Position numbers and translations under genes: made by a program. Under the pieces are notes generated by a model. That model worked only from the letters and a program-made list of their open reading frames with translations, was not told the DNA's origin and made no database searches. Shown here piece by piece: positions 38,504 through 46,792 of a stretch of 64,000 bases of DNA (position 1 is the first letter of the stretch; each line of letters starts with the position of its first letter). Source of the stretch: JANPBY01 sp963851405 (lineage in GTDB: Bacteria; Actinomycetota; Actinomycetes; DATJPE01); assembly GCA_963851405.1 (NCBI GenBank), contig CAWKPB010000007.1, forward strand, positions 1-64,000, read 5' to 3'.

Positions 38504-40464
38504 GCCAGGATTCCCCGCCACGGCGCCCCGCCGGTCCGCCGATGCGAGGCCCGCACGCTGCGATGGCCGCCGGTATGCCCGCGGAGAAATCTCTCGACTT
38601 CTGGCCCTCGGCACGCCGCCTGCTCGGGCAACTCCGACCCGAGCGCAGCGGGGCACTCGTCGTGGTCGCCCTCACCATGCTCAGCGTCGGCCTGAATGTG
38701 ATCGGACCGCTGCTGCTCGGCCGGGCCACGAACATCATCTTCGCCGGCGTGGTCGGCCAAGCGCTCCCGGCGGGAGTCAGTCAGGAGCAGGCCATCGATG
38801 ACGCGCGCGCCCAGGGTCAAGACGGGTTGGCCAGCTTGCTGTCGGGGATGACGCTGATGCCAGGTGAGGGCGTCGACTTCACGGCCTTGGGTCGTGTGCT
38901 GGTCGTGGTGTTGGTGCTCTACGTGCTGGCCTCAGTCGCGATGTGGGCTCAGGGCTACGTGCTGAACGGTGTCGTTCAGCACACCGTGCGGCGCCTGCGG
39001 AGCGACGTCGAGGACAAGCTCCATCGGTTGCCGCTGGGCTACTTCGACACCAAGCCCCGAGGTGAGTTGCTCAGTCGAGTCACCAACGACATCGACAACA
39101 TTCAACAGACCATGCAGCAAACGATGAGCCAGCTGCTCAACTCCCTGCTCACGCTCGTCGGGGTGATTGCGATGATGCTCTACCTGTCGCCGCTGCTCGC
39201 GTTGGTGACGCTGATCTCCGTGCCGTTGTCCATGGGCGTAACCGCGGTCATCGCCAAGCGCTCCCAGCCCCTGTTCGTCCAGCAATGGAGCCAGACGGGA
39301 CGGCTCAACGCACACATCGAGGAGGTGTTCACCGGGCATGCCCTCGTGAAGGTCTTCGGCCACCAGGCCGAGGCTGAGGAGGTCTTCAAGGAGCGCAACG
39401 AAGCCCTCTATCGAGCCAGCTACGGGGCGCAGTTCTTCTCCGGAATGATCATGCCCGCGATCAACTTCATCGGAAACATCAACTATGTCTTCATCGCGGT
39501 GATCGGCGGGCTGCGCGTCGCCTCCGGAACCATGTCCCTGGGCGAGGTCCAGGCGTTCATCCAGTACTCGCGGATGTTCACCCAACCGCTATCCCAGGTG
39601 GCGTCGATGGCCAATCTCCTGCAGTCAGGAGTGGCCTCGGCCGAGCGAGTCTTCGAGCTGCTGGACGCACCGGAGCAGCTCCCCGACCCCGCGTTCCCCG
39701 AGCGTGTCGGCGAACCCCGCGGGCGAGTCGAATTCGACCACGTCTCCTTCCAATACCTTCCGGACACCCCCCTGATCCAGGACCTGTCGCTCGTGGCCGC
39801 CCCCGGACACTCCGTGGCCATCGTCGGACCCACGGGAGCCGGCAAGACCACCCTCGTCAACCTGGTCATGCGCTTTTATGAGTTGGACGAGGGCCAAATC
39901 AGGCTGGACGGGGTCGACATCGCACACCTGTCCCGCGACGACCTACGCGCAGAGATCGGCATGGTGCTCCAAGACACGTGGTTGTTCGGCGGCACGATCC
40001 GAGACAACATCGCGTATGGCCGCCCAAATGCCAGCGAAGAAGAAATCCTCGCAGCCGCCAGAGCGACCTACGTCGATCGCTTCGTCCACGCCCTCCCCGA
40101 GGGGTACGACACCGTGATCGACGACGAAGCGAGCAACCTGAGTAGCGGGGAGCGCCAGCTCATCACCATCGCTCGGGCGTTCTTGGCCGCGCCGTCGCTA
40201 CTCATCCTGGACGAGGCCACCAGCTCGGTGGACACCCGTACCGAGGTCCTCGTCCAAAAGGCGATGTCCGCACTTCGCTCTGACCGAACGAGTTTCGTGA
40301 TCGCGCACCGGCTTTCGACCATCCGGGACGCCGACCTGATTCTGGTGATGGAGAACGGACGGATCGTCGAGCAAGGCACGCACGAACAACTCCTCGCGCG
40401 TGAGGGCTCGTATGCGGATCTCTACAACGCCCAGTTCGTTGGAGCCAGCGCCGTTCTGGACTGA
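38500..40464 (+). CDS. ABC exporter half-transporter (second subunit)
   Basis: A 654-residue permease-ATPase and partner of the preceding gene. A ~40-residue Pro/Ala-rich N-terminal extension (PPRRPAGPPMRGPHAA) precedes six membrane helices with an insertion after helix 1. The ATPase has Walker A IVGPTGAGKTT, signature NLSSGERQLITIARAF and Walker B LLILDEATSSVD with the catalytic Glu. The pairing of one D-type and one E-type Walker B supports a heterodimer with one degenerate and one active ATP site. Substrate unknown: drug, lipid and peptide export are all possible. Its 3' end overlaps the convergent membrane-protein gene by 43 bases. Confidence 0.9.
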   Translation: MSQDSPPRRPAGPPMRGPHAAMAAGMPAEKSLDFWPSARRLLGQLRPERSGALVVVALTMLSVGLNVIGPLLLGRATNIIFAGVVGQALPAGVSQEQAIDDARAQGQDGLASLLSGMTLMPGEGVDFTALGRVLVVVLVLYVLASVAMWAQGYVLNGVVQHTVRRLRSDVEDKLHRLPLGYFDTKPRGELLSRVTNDIDNIQQTMQQTMSQLLNSLLTLVGVIAMMLYLSPLLALVTLISVPLSMGVTAVIAKRSQPLFVQQWSQTGRLNAHIEEVFTGHALVKVFGHQAEAEEVFKERNEALYRASYGAQFFSGMIMPAINFIGNINYVFIAVIGGLRVASGTMSLGEVQAFIQYSRMFTQPLSQVASMANLLQSGVASAERVFELLDAPEQLPDPAFPERVGEPRGRVEFDHVSFQYLPDTPLIQDLSLVAAPGHSVAIVGPTGAGKTTLVNLVMRFYELDEGQIRLDGVDIAHLSRDDLRAEIGMVLQDTWLFGGTIRDNIAYGRPNASEEEILAAARATYVDRFVHALPEGYDTVIDDEASNLSSGERQLITIARAFLAAPSLLILDEATSSVDTRTEVLVQKAMSALRSDRTSFVIAHRLSTIRDADLILVMENGRIVEQGTHEQLLAREGSYADLYNAQFVGASAVLD

Positions 40465-41054
40465 CCTGCCAGGGGGTCGCGCGTAGCAACCACGAGTGCC
40501 GCAGCGCAGACCAGGAGAACACCGAGCCAGAAGGCCACCGTGCGGGCCCAAAAGTCGTACGGCTCTAGCGGGAGAACCAGGAACCAGCGAGAAAACGGTT
40601 CACCCACGCCGATCAAGAGGATGACCCCGGCCCCGGACGCTGCTGCGTCGCCAGGACAGCGCAAGCCCAGCCAACGAAGTACGGCGGCCGTAGTCAGTCC
40701 CACGGCCACGCACCCAACGATTTCCAGAGCGAGCCCCCACACCGGGGTGGCGGGCGCTCGTACCTTCAGCCCAGCAGCAGCCGCGAGACCCAGGCCCACC
40801 GGCAAGGCGAGGGAGAAGGCGCGGACCGCCGTTCGTTCTCGACAGGTGGTTGGCGATGCGTCGACGGCGTCCGCCGCCGCCTCATCCAGGGCGAACCCCG
40901 CGGTGGCGCCCAGGACAGCGAACCCGGTTGCGAACAAAGACGCGCCCACCGAGATCTGTGGCCAAAACACCCAGCACGACATCAGCAGCGCCGCGACCGT
41001 GCTTCCCGTGACGAGCGGTGGCCAGGGCACTCCACGGACAGCGCCGAGGGTCAT
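40422..41054 (-). CDS. module A: membrane protein, last gene of sigma/ABC operon
   Basis: A 210-residue, Ala/Leu/Val-rich protein with five to six membrane segments and no family motif that I recognise. It lies 7 bases after the module A permease stop and is the last gene of that operon. Its closest relative visible here is the broken gene at 53937-54631 in module B; stretches such as TPVWGLALEIVGCVAVGLTT and LPWRGVVIEVAAILAFG align, and both end near (Y/V)ALRDP- or ATRDP-type sequences. The conserved position suggests it is part of the transporter or its accessory. Confidence 0.75.
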   Translation of the reverse strand: MTLGAVRGVPWPPLVTGSTVAALLMSCWVFWPQISVGASLFATGFAVLGATAGFALDEAAADAVDASPTTCRERTAVRAFSLALPVGLGLAAAAGLKVRAPATPVWGLALEIVGCVAVGLTTAAVLRWLGLRCPGDAAASGAGVILLIGVGEPFSRWFLVLPLEPYDFWARTVAFWLGVLLVCAAALVVATRDPLAGQSRTALAPTNWAL

Positions 41055-41061
41055 CTGGTGC

Positions 41062-41991
41062 CTACCCAGAGGTCGATGTAGACCAGCCGACGGTCACCGT
41101 TCCGTCGTCGCGGTAAATAGTCGAGTGGTCGGGACCCGCAAAGACCGCTACCCCATAGCCGACGATGGCAACGACGACGAGCCCGACTCCCCAAAGGTGC
41201 AGCCGCGATCGGGTGACTCGATCGGCGCCGTAGAGCATTGCAGCGACCGCGGCGAGACCGCACAGGGCGAGCTGCCATACCAGGTAGCCGTACGGTGATC
41301 CGGGGTAGCGCAACACCTGGGTCAGCGCGGCTTCACCGCCAGTCTCGGTGAAGAAGGCGTAGGGACTCAGCAACCGGATCGCCGTGGACCAGACCGCATC
41401 CGGAGTCGCGGTGGACCGACCGACGAAGCTCAACATGGTCACAGCCACGAGACCAACAGCGACGAGAAAGCCCGCGCCGGGGAAGCGCAGCCAGCGACCG
41501 GCCGCCACGCCAAGCAGCGGCCCGCCCAAGCAAGCCACCACGGTCGTGCCCACGAGCACGATGAAACGCTCGACGCCAGTGGTGTTCGCATAAGCCCAGG
41601 CGGGGACCGGTGAGAGCCGCAGCATGACGAGCAAGAGCACCGACCACAAGGCGACAAAGGTCACGGGTACGAGGCATGCCAAACACAGAGCCGCCGTGCG
41701 GCGGGTGATCGGTACGGGCGCGCAATCCATGGCTTCGGCGGAGGTTTCGGTCGAACGGGTCAGCCGGTAGGCCAGCACACAGCCGAACACGCCGATGAGA
41801 AGTGCGGCGAGGAATCCGGCGGACGTGGTGGAGCCATCGTCACCCTTGCTGGTGACGGTGACCAGAAGCACAATCCCCGCACAGACCAAGAAGACAGGAC
41901 TTCTTGCGTAGCGGCGAGCTTCGACCCTGGCCAGCGTCCTCAGTGAGCGGCTCTCAACCCGGACCTCAACGGGTGCGGTCACCGTGCTCAT
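41062..41991 (-). CDS. module A: ABC transporter permease
   Basis: A 309-residue permease with an N-terminal cytoplasmic stretch and six or more membrane helices, of the ABC-2-like group whose ATPase is separate. ATG at 41991 overlaps the ATPase stop codon by four bases. RFIVLVGTTVVACLGGP and AGRWLRFPGAGFLVAVGLV align with the module B permease. The last ~40 residues (DHSTIYRDDGTVTVGW) are polar and probably face one side as a small domain. The transported molecule is unknown. Confidence 0.82.
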   Translation of the reverse strand: MSTVTAPVEVRVESRSLRTLARVEARRYARSPVFLVCAGIVLLVTVTSKGDDGSTTSAGFLAALLIGVFGCVLAYRLTRSTETSAEAMDCAPVPITRRTAALCLACLVPVTFVALWSVLLLVMLRLSPVPAWAYANTTGVERFIVLVGTTVVACLGGPLLGVAAGRWLRFPGAGFLVAVGLVAVTMLSFVGRSTATPDAVWSTAIRLLSPYAFFTETGGEAALTQVLRYPGSPYGYLVWQLALCGLAAVAAMLYGADRVTRSRLHLWGVGLVVVAIVGYGVAVFAGPDHSTIYRDDGTVTVGWSTSTSG

Positions 41992-42872
41992 GCCGCCACC
42001 TCCGCGGCGTCCGGTTCGGTCGCCCCGCGCAGCAACAAGTAGGCGTCCTCGAGCGTCGGATCGACCAACTCCACACTGGCTGGCGCTGTCTCGCCAAGAT
42101 TTCGGTACCGACCTGTTCCGGTTCGCCACGACGCATGAGCCGCTGGGTCGGGGCCGTCCGCCATCCAGACCTTGCCCGCCGCTCGCCCGACCAGGTCAGT
42201 GACCGCCCCATCGAAGCGGACTCTCCCGGCGTCGAGGACCACGACCCGATCGCACAAAGCAGCGACGTCCTCGGTCTGGTGAGTCGAGATCACCAGCGTG
42301 GACGTCCGCGCAGTCTCAGCCAAGACGCCGCGCAAAGCGGCACGCTGCTCAGGATCAAGGCCCGTAGTCGGCTCATCGAGAATGAGCAGCTCGGGCTGGC
42401 CCAAGAGTGCCTGGGCGAGCGCGACCCGCCGACGCTGTCCGCCAGAGAGGGTGCGAATCTTCTTGGTCGCCAACGCGTCCAGGTCCACCTGGGCCAGAAC
42501 ACGACGAACCTCAGCGTGCCGCCGTTCCGCGTCGCTCCACTCCTTAAGCACCGCCATGTAGTCGACGAAGGCGAAAGCAGAGAACCCCCGAGGGAATCCA
42601 AGTTCCTGAGGGAGGTAGCCCAGCCGCCGCCGGATGTCGGTTCGGGCGTCGGCCTCACTGGGATCCCGGTTCAGCAGCCGTACCCCTCCGTGGTCGGGGG
42701 GCAGCACCGTCGCGAGGATCCGCAGCAAGGTCGTCTTGCCGGCGCCATTGGGACCCAGCAGGCCGGTGATGCCAGGGGACAAGGTGAGGTCGACACCATC
42801 GAGGGCTGTGGTCGCCTTGAAGGACTTCCGAAGGTTGGTCAACTCGACGGTCGAGGGGAGCTGGCTGTTCAC
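41988..42872 (-). CDS. module A: ABC transporter ATP-binding protein
   Basis: A 294-residue ATPase: Walker A GLLGPNGAGKTTLLRIL, Q-loop YLPQELGFPRGFSAF, signature TLSGGQRRRVALAQAL, Walker B LLILDEPTTGLDPEQ and switch His in STHQTEDV. After the usual ~220 residues comes a C-terminal extension with ASWRTGTGRYRNLG and DPTLEDAYLLLRG, shared with the module B ATPase. GTG at 42872 overlaps the anti-sigma stop (GTGA). Coupling to sigma and anti-sigma genes suggests that the transporter is the main output of this regulator pair. Confidence 0.92.
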   Translation of the reverse strand: MNSQLPSTVELTNLRKSFKATTALDGVDLTLSPGITGLLGPNGAGKTTLLRILATVLPPDHGGVRLLNRDPSEADARTDIRRRLGYLPQELGFPRGFSAFAFVDYMAVLKEWSDAERRHAEVRRVLAQVDLDALATKKIRTLSGGQRRRVALAQALLGQPELLILDEPTTGLDPEQRAALRGVLAETARTSTLVISTHQTEDVAALCDRVVVLDAGRVRFDGAVTDLVGRAAGKVWMADGPDPAAHASWRTGTGRYRNLGETAPASVELVDPTLEDAYLLLRGATEPDAAEVAA

Positions 42873-43714
42873 AGGAGACCTCCAAGGGTGCCGGTGCGAC
42901 GAACGCGGTGAACGAAGACGAATGCGGCAAGGACGCCCATGAGCGCGTATACGGCCAGCGCCACCGGACCGTAGACACCCGCAACGGCACCGTTTGCCGC
43001 AGAGACGAGGACGACAGCGATCCAGCCCGCGCCGAGGGTGGCCGCGGCCAGAGCGGGGTCGATCCAGCTGGACGCCGCCAGGATTAGGGCGGTGAATCCC
43101 AGGGCAGGCACCAACCACGCGACGGCGAGGCCAGTGGGTTTGAACAGGCCCCCAAGCAGCACCAGGGGGATCGAGGTGCCAAGGACCGCGGCGGTTCGCA
43201 GCAGGACGAGCCGCAGAGGGGAGTACGGCGTCGCGACCTCTTGCTCGAAGGCGACGTCCGTGCCGGAGCCGTACGTCAGTGCGACACCAACCATCGGTAT
43301 CAAGGGCGCGCAGATCAAGAAGAGAAAGACGCTCTTGGTGTCACCGTACGAGCCAGCCACCAAGACAAAGGCGAGAACCAAAGCGACCGCGTTCAGCCAG
43401 GCGGCCCGCATGGAGGGTGCGGAGGCAAGCAAGAGGGCATCTGACTCGCTCAAGCCGACGCGCCGAAGCACTCGTTGACTTCGCGCCGGCCGCGGGAGCT
43501 CGATCTCGTTTCTGACTCCCGCCCAGACCAGCCCGAGATCAGGAAGCGTGGATGGTGCGTCGACGGAGATCGCGTCGGCGACGCGTTCGCGGCAGACACC
43601 GCAGCGGGCCACATGCTGCTCCACCGAGGCAGCCTGCACCGGCCCCGCACAACCATCCACCCAACTGCGGAGGAGTTCCTGTTCGACATGCCAGGTCGGG
43701 TTTGCGGCGGTCAT
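42869..43714 (-). CDS. module A: zinc-finger membrane anti-sigma factor
   Basis: A 281-residue protein. The N-terminal ~50 residues form a zf-HC2 anti-sigma domain (TWHVEQELLRSWVDG, then VEQHVARCGVC with H-x3-C-x2-C). A ~50-residue linker leads to six membrane helices with short loops. It should hold the sigma factor encoded just upstream and release it on an envelope signal; release by proteolysis or zinc-site oxidation is known for relatives but not shown here. ATG overlaps the sigma stop codon by four bases, giving 1:1 coupled synthesis. Confidence 0.85.
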   Translation of the reverse strand: MTAANPTWHVEQELLRSWVDGCAGPVQAASVEQHVARCGVCRERVADAISVDAPSTLPDLGLVWAGVRNEIELPRPARSQRVLRRVGLSESDALLLASAPSMRAAWLNAVALVLAFVLVAGSYGDTKSVFLFLICAPLIPMVGVALTYGSGTDVAFEQEVATPYSPLRLVLLRTAAVLGTSIPLVLLGGLFKPTGLAVAWLVPALGFTALILAASSWIDPALAAATLGAGWIAVVLVSAANGAVAGVYGPVALAVYALMGVLAAFVFVHRVRRTGTLGGLL

Positions 43715-44274
43715 GCCCGTTCTCCTGCCAGATCGTCACGAAGATGAGCCTTTGCCCGGTGCAGCCGGGTCTTCACGGTGTTCTCGGGCACGTGCAGCAA
43801 GCGCGCGGTCTCCTTGGTGGTGAGCCCGTCCAGGACGGTTGCCTGTACGACCGCCCGCATCTCGGGCGAGAGCCGGCCGAGGGCATGGCCCAGGTCGCCG
43901 TACTCCACCCCGAGAAGCACTTCCTCCTCAACGCTGGGGGAGAGCGGATTCCCCTCGGCGTACGTCGACGCGGGATCCATCAGGACAACGTCCTTGCGCC
44001 CCCGCAGCCTGCTCACAAGGCGGCGAATCGCGATCCCCCACATCCAGGCAGCCACCTCCCCCTGACCGGTGAATCGGTCAGCGCTCTTCCATACCGCGGT
44101 GAATGTGTCCTGCAGGGTGTCGGCGACAACCTCACGGTCATTGCAGCGGCGGGACAGCCGTACCGACAGCCACGGAGCGTGGCGCTCGTACAAGCACCCC
44201 AGAGCGCTCAAATCACCCTGGCCCAGGGCCGCCAGGAGATCCGCGTCACGGCGCGGATCCGATGATGCATGCAC
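43711..44274 (-). CDS. module A: ECF sigma factor
   Basis: A 187-residue ECF sigma factor: region 2 (LLAALGQGDLSALGCLYERH, DTLQDTFTAVWKSADRF, then WMWGIAIRRLVSRLR) and region 4 (GRLSPEMRAVVQATVLDGLT, TKETARLLHVPENTVKTRL). A 25-residue linker connects them. GTG at 44274 lies 7 bases after a CGACAG -10 element, so the mRNA is probably leaderless and the gene autoregulated. First gene of module A. Very similar in length and motifs to the module B sigma factor at 57203. Confidence 0.93.
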   Translation of the reverse strand: MHASSDPRRDADLLAALGQGDLSALGCLYERHAPWLSVRLSRRCNDREVVADTLQDTFTAVWKSADRFTGQGEVAAWMWGIAIRRLVSRLRGRKDVVLMDPASTYAEGNPLSPSVEEEVLLGVEYGDLGHALGRLSPEMRAVVQATVLDGLTTKETARLLHVPENTVKTRLHRAKAHLRDDLAGERA

Positions 44275-44281
44275 GACTCAA

Positions 44282-44310
44282 CTGTCGCCCTCCCGGGCCG
44301 CGAAAGTTCC
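44282..44310 (-). promoter_or_regulatory. ECF-type promoter of module A (GGAAC-N18-CGACAG)
   Basis: On the minus strand, -35 GGAAC is at 44310-44306 and -10 CGACAG at 44287-44282, with 18 bases between. GGAAC is the classical ECF -35 core. The sigma gene GTG begins 7 bases after the -10, so transcription would start at or near the start codon. The same spacing and -10 occur in front of module B (58455-58483). Confidence 0.68.
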
Positions 44311-44535
44311 CCCATCCGCCAGATATCCGATCTTCCGGTAGACTTTTCGATCAGCAGCCCGCCAAGAGGCTGTCCGGAGCGCGTGATTTGAGCCCCCAAG
44401 GGGCCGCCGCCGCACCGGTTTCGAGTACCTGGTTCTCAACCTGGCCCCCGAAAGCACCGATGCAACAAGCGGCTGCCGTCCGCAGACGTCGCGCTGATGC
44501 GCACGTCGCCGGTGGCCGGATGGAAGGAGTACCTC

Positions 44536-44571
44536 ATGTACGAGGACGACTACGGTCCCTGGAACGACTAG
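44536..44571 (+). CDS. candidate small ORF (11 codons, acidic peptide) behind a strong ribosome site
   Basis: ATG at 44536 follows GGAAGGAG at a 6-base spacing, one of the best ribosome sites in the window. It encodes MYEDDYGPWND and stops at 44571, 10 bases before a strong terminator. An in-frame ATG at 44497 would give a 24-residue form but has no ribosome site. I recognise no family. It could be a leader peptide, a small functional peptide or a chance frame; the ribosome site plus terminator make a real short transcript plausible. It lies in the gap between module A and an aminotransferase gene. Confidence 0.4.
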   Translation: MYEDDYGPWND

Positions 44572-44581
44572 AGACCAACCC

Positions 44582-44611
44582 GCGCCCCTCAGCCCTCAGG
44601 CTGGGGGGCGC
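44582..44611 (+). terminator. intrinsic terminator after the small ORF
   Basis: A 13-bp stem with one G-T wobble (GCGCCCCTCAGCC at 44582-44594 with GGCTGGGGGGCGC at 44599-44611) and a CTCA loop, followed by TCTCTTTGAGCTTGTTT. It is strong and T-rich on the + strand. No annotated + strand gene ends here except the 11-codon frame, so it marks the end of a short transcript. Confidence 0.75.
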
Positions 44612-44699
44612 TCTCTTTGAGCTTGTTTAGACACGACCGCGATTGCTCCGAAAATCCTCGTGCCTTCCGCCGTGGTTCGTCCTACCCTGGCTGGACACG

Positions 44700-44960
44700 G
44701 GAAGGAGGTGGTCCGATCAATGAGTTCTTATCGGACTTGTGAGGTGGCGGCCCGCTAGCCGCTGTCCAACCGGACGACTGCTCGTCCCGCCGGACTCGGC
44801 GGCGACACCACGGCAGCCACCCGACCCCCGAGCGCCGGCGCTGGTCCGACCCGGCACCGGATCCCTTCGGATCCGAACCGCTCGGGGGTCGCCCTATGCC
44901 CCGAGCCATCTTCGACGGAACCGTGCTGACCTTGGTCGGGGTGGTCGGGGTGGTCGGGGC
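44700..44960 (+). other. structured, possibly non-coding RNA region with a 12-codon ORF
   Basis: AAGGAGG at 44702-44708 precedes ATG at 44720, which opens MSSYRTCEVAAR and stops at 44758. The start codon lies in the loop of a perfect 7-bp hairpin (GTCCGAT 44711-44717, ATCGGAC 44730-44736). Further on are GCGGC/GCCGC (44747-44762), a perfect 13-bp long-range stem (44822-44834 with 44879-44891) and, inside it, CGGATCC-CTTC-GGATCCG (44858-44875). Such dense pairing together with a ribosome site suggests a regulatory leader or structured RNA. Downstream to 45355 I see no gene; the next start is the aminotransferase at 45356. High GC raises the chance of accidental stems. Confidence 0.4.
44934..44959 (+). 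repeat. G-rich tandem repeat (GGTCGGGG x3)
   Basis: Three exact copies of GGTCGGGG with single T spacers (9-base period). The six G-runs could form a two-layer G-quadruplex on the + strand. It directly follows the structured region. Confidence 0.6.
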
Positions 44961-45293
44961 AACGTAGGGCACCGAACCGACCAATCAACGGGCCTATCAG
45001 CGCCGAACCGGGGAAACCCCGGCCGCATCAACGGGCTCCAAGGCCACTCATCGGGTGCGAACGTATGAACGATTATGCCTCAGCCCGCCCACACCCCACC
45101 ACCGTGAAACACCACGTGTGGATGAGTAATCTCCCGGCCGCCGACCGCCACGGGGGAACGTTCGCCTTGGCCACCCCACCAGCCGCTGCTCCACGTGCGG
45201 AAGGCGGCATCGACGCCGTGAGCGCGCCGGCCCGAAGAAGGCCGTCAGGCGCGGCCCATCTCTCTGTCGGAGAAACATGCCCCCTCGCGCGAT

Positions 45294-45344
45294 CGGGTCA
45301 CTACGCTCGTTGGACGGCGCGCGCGCCCCGCCGCCGGTGACCCG
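45294..45344 (+). promoter_or_regulatory. leader inverted repeat next to the ribosome site of the aminotransferase gene
   Basis: CGGGTCAC at 45294-45301 and GTGACCCG at 45337-45344 form a perfect 8-bp pair. The second arm ends directly before AGGAG, the ribosome site of the gene starting at 45356. It could be a protein operator or an RNA fold affecting translation; position is the only evidence. Confidence 0.3.
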
Positions 45345-45355
45345 AGGAGAACGAC

Positions 45356-46759
45356 GTGACCGACCACGCGATGGCGAAGAACGACCCAGAGACCTACCGA
45401 GTCGTTCCGAGCACTTCAACACCGCTGGATGAAAGCCGGATTCAAACCCTGTTGGCCGCGGAGTGGGACCGGTTCACGCAGACCACTCCCCGGTCAGGCG
45501 ATCACCACAAGCGCGCCTTGGGGTCGCTCCCGCTCGGCGTCACGTCCTCCTTCCAGTACTGGGACCCGTATCCCGTCGCCATCGTCAGTGGACAGGGAGC
45601 ATGGCTCACCGACGTGGATGGTCGACGTGTGCTGGACTTGTCGATGGGGTTCGGTGCGATGCTGGCCGGACACCTCAACCCCACGGTCGTCGCGGCAGTC
45701 GAGCGGGCCTTGGAGACGGGGACCCTGTTCGTCACCCCCTCTCCCTCCGCCACCGACGCCGCCGAGCGATTCCAGCGCCGATTCGCCCTCGACCAACTGC
45801 GCTTCGCTAACTCCGGTACCGAGGCCACGATGTACGCCCTGCGGATCGCGAGGGCATACACCCAGCGCAAGGCCATCATCAAGATCGAGGGTGGGTACCA
45901 CGGCGGGTACGACGCGCTGCAGGTCTCCGTCAAGCCAAACGTGGCCGACGTGGGTCCCGAGGACGCGCCGACCCCGCAGGTCCCCTTCGACGTTGAAGCA
46001 GGCACCGTTTACGTGGTGCCCTACAACGACCTGGATCGCCTCACCTATCTCCTGGACCAGCACGCATCCGAGGTGGCCTGCGTCTTCATGGAGCCCGTGC
46101 TCGAGAACATCGGCATCGTGCTCCCCGACGAGGGTTACCTGGCCGGGGTTCGGGCCCTGTGCGACGACCACGGCGTCCTGCTGATCTTCGACGAGGTCAA
46201 GACCGGGCTCACCGCGGGACATCAGGGTGCTTCTCAACGCCTCGGGGTGAAGCCCGACCTGGTCACGTTGGCCAAGAGCATCGGGGGTGGACTGCCACTG
46301 GCTGCCTTCGGTGGACGCGCGGAAGTGATGGCCTGCGTCAGCGATGATCGAATGGCACACTTCGGCACCTACAACGGCAATCCGCTGGTGATGGCCGCGG
46401 CCGTCGCCGTCGACGAGCTCGCGACTCCCGAGGCGCTGGCGAAGGCCGAGGCGCTCAACGTCGACGCCCTGGAGCAGATGAACTCGATCATCGCCTCGAA
46501 CGAGCTCCCAGCTCACACGGTCGGATTCGGCGTCAAGGGTGCCGTGACCTGGTCCCCAGCACCCGTACGGAACTACCGCGACTACAAGCGCACCGACTTC
46601 GGTGTGGCCGAGTTGTCTTGGCTGTGGGGTGTCAACCGCGGTGTGCTCACGCCTCCGGGGCTGGACGAGCAGTGGCTGGTCTCGCTGGCGCACACCGGTG
46701 CCGACATGGGCATCTTGGTCGAGGAGTTCACGGAGTTGGCTCAGGCCCTGCGCAACTGA
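45356..46759 (+). CDS. class III aminotransferase, glutamate-1-semialdehyde aminomutase-like
   Basis: A 467-residue PLP enzyme of the HemL-like branch of class III aminotransferases: LRFANSGTEATMYALRIAR, EGGYHGGYDAL, LIFDEVKTGLTAG (PLP-nitrogen Asp), and LVTLAKSIGGGLPLAAFGG with the Schiff-base Lys. The N-terminal ~45 residues are an extension relative to HemL, and no heme gene is nearby, so a catabolic role on an amino acid or amino alcohol is more likely than heme synthesis. GTG at 45356 follows AGGAG at 6 bases. The next genes downstream are an Lrp/AsnC regulator (opposite strand) and a C-S lyase-type PLP gene. Confidence 0.86.
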   Translation: MTDHAMAKNDPETYRVVPSTSTPLDESRIQTLLAAEWDRFTQTTPRSGDHHKRALGSLPLGVTSSFQYWDPYPVAIVSGQGAWLTDVDGRRVLDLSMGFGAMLAGHLNPTVVAAVERALETGTLFVTPSPSATDAAERFQRRFALDQLRFANSGTEATMYALRIARAYTQRKAIIKIEGGYHGGYDALQVSVKPNVADVGPEDAPTPQVPFDVEAGTVYVVPYNDLDRLTYLLDQHASEVACVFMEPVLENIGIVLPDEGYLAGVRALCDDHGVLLIFDEVKTGLTAGHQGASQRLGVKPDLVTLAKSIGGGLPLAAFGGRAEVMACVSDDRMAHFGTYNGNPLVMAAAVAVDELATPEALAKAEALNVDALEQMNSIIASNELPAHTVGFGVKGAVTWSPAPVRNYRDYKRTDFGVAELSWLWGVNRGVLTPPGLDEQWLVSLAHTGADMGILVEEFTELAQALRN

Positions 46760-46792
46760 GGCGACGGTCCCGGCCAACCGGCCGGCCGTCGT

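Noticed and set aside
45065..45355. Riboswitch upstream of the aminotransferase gene
   Set aside because: Only one 8-bp repeat near the ribosome site is seen; no known aptamer core was recognised.
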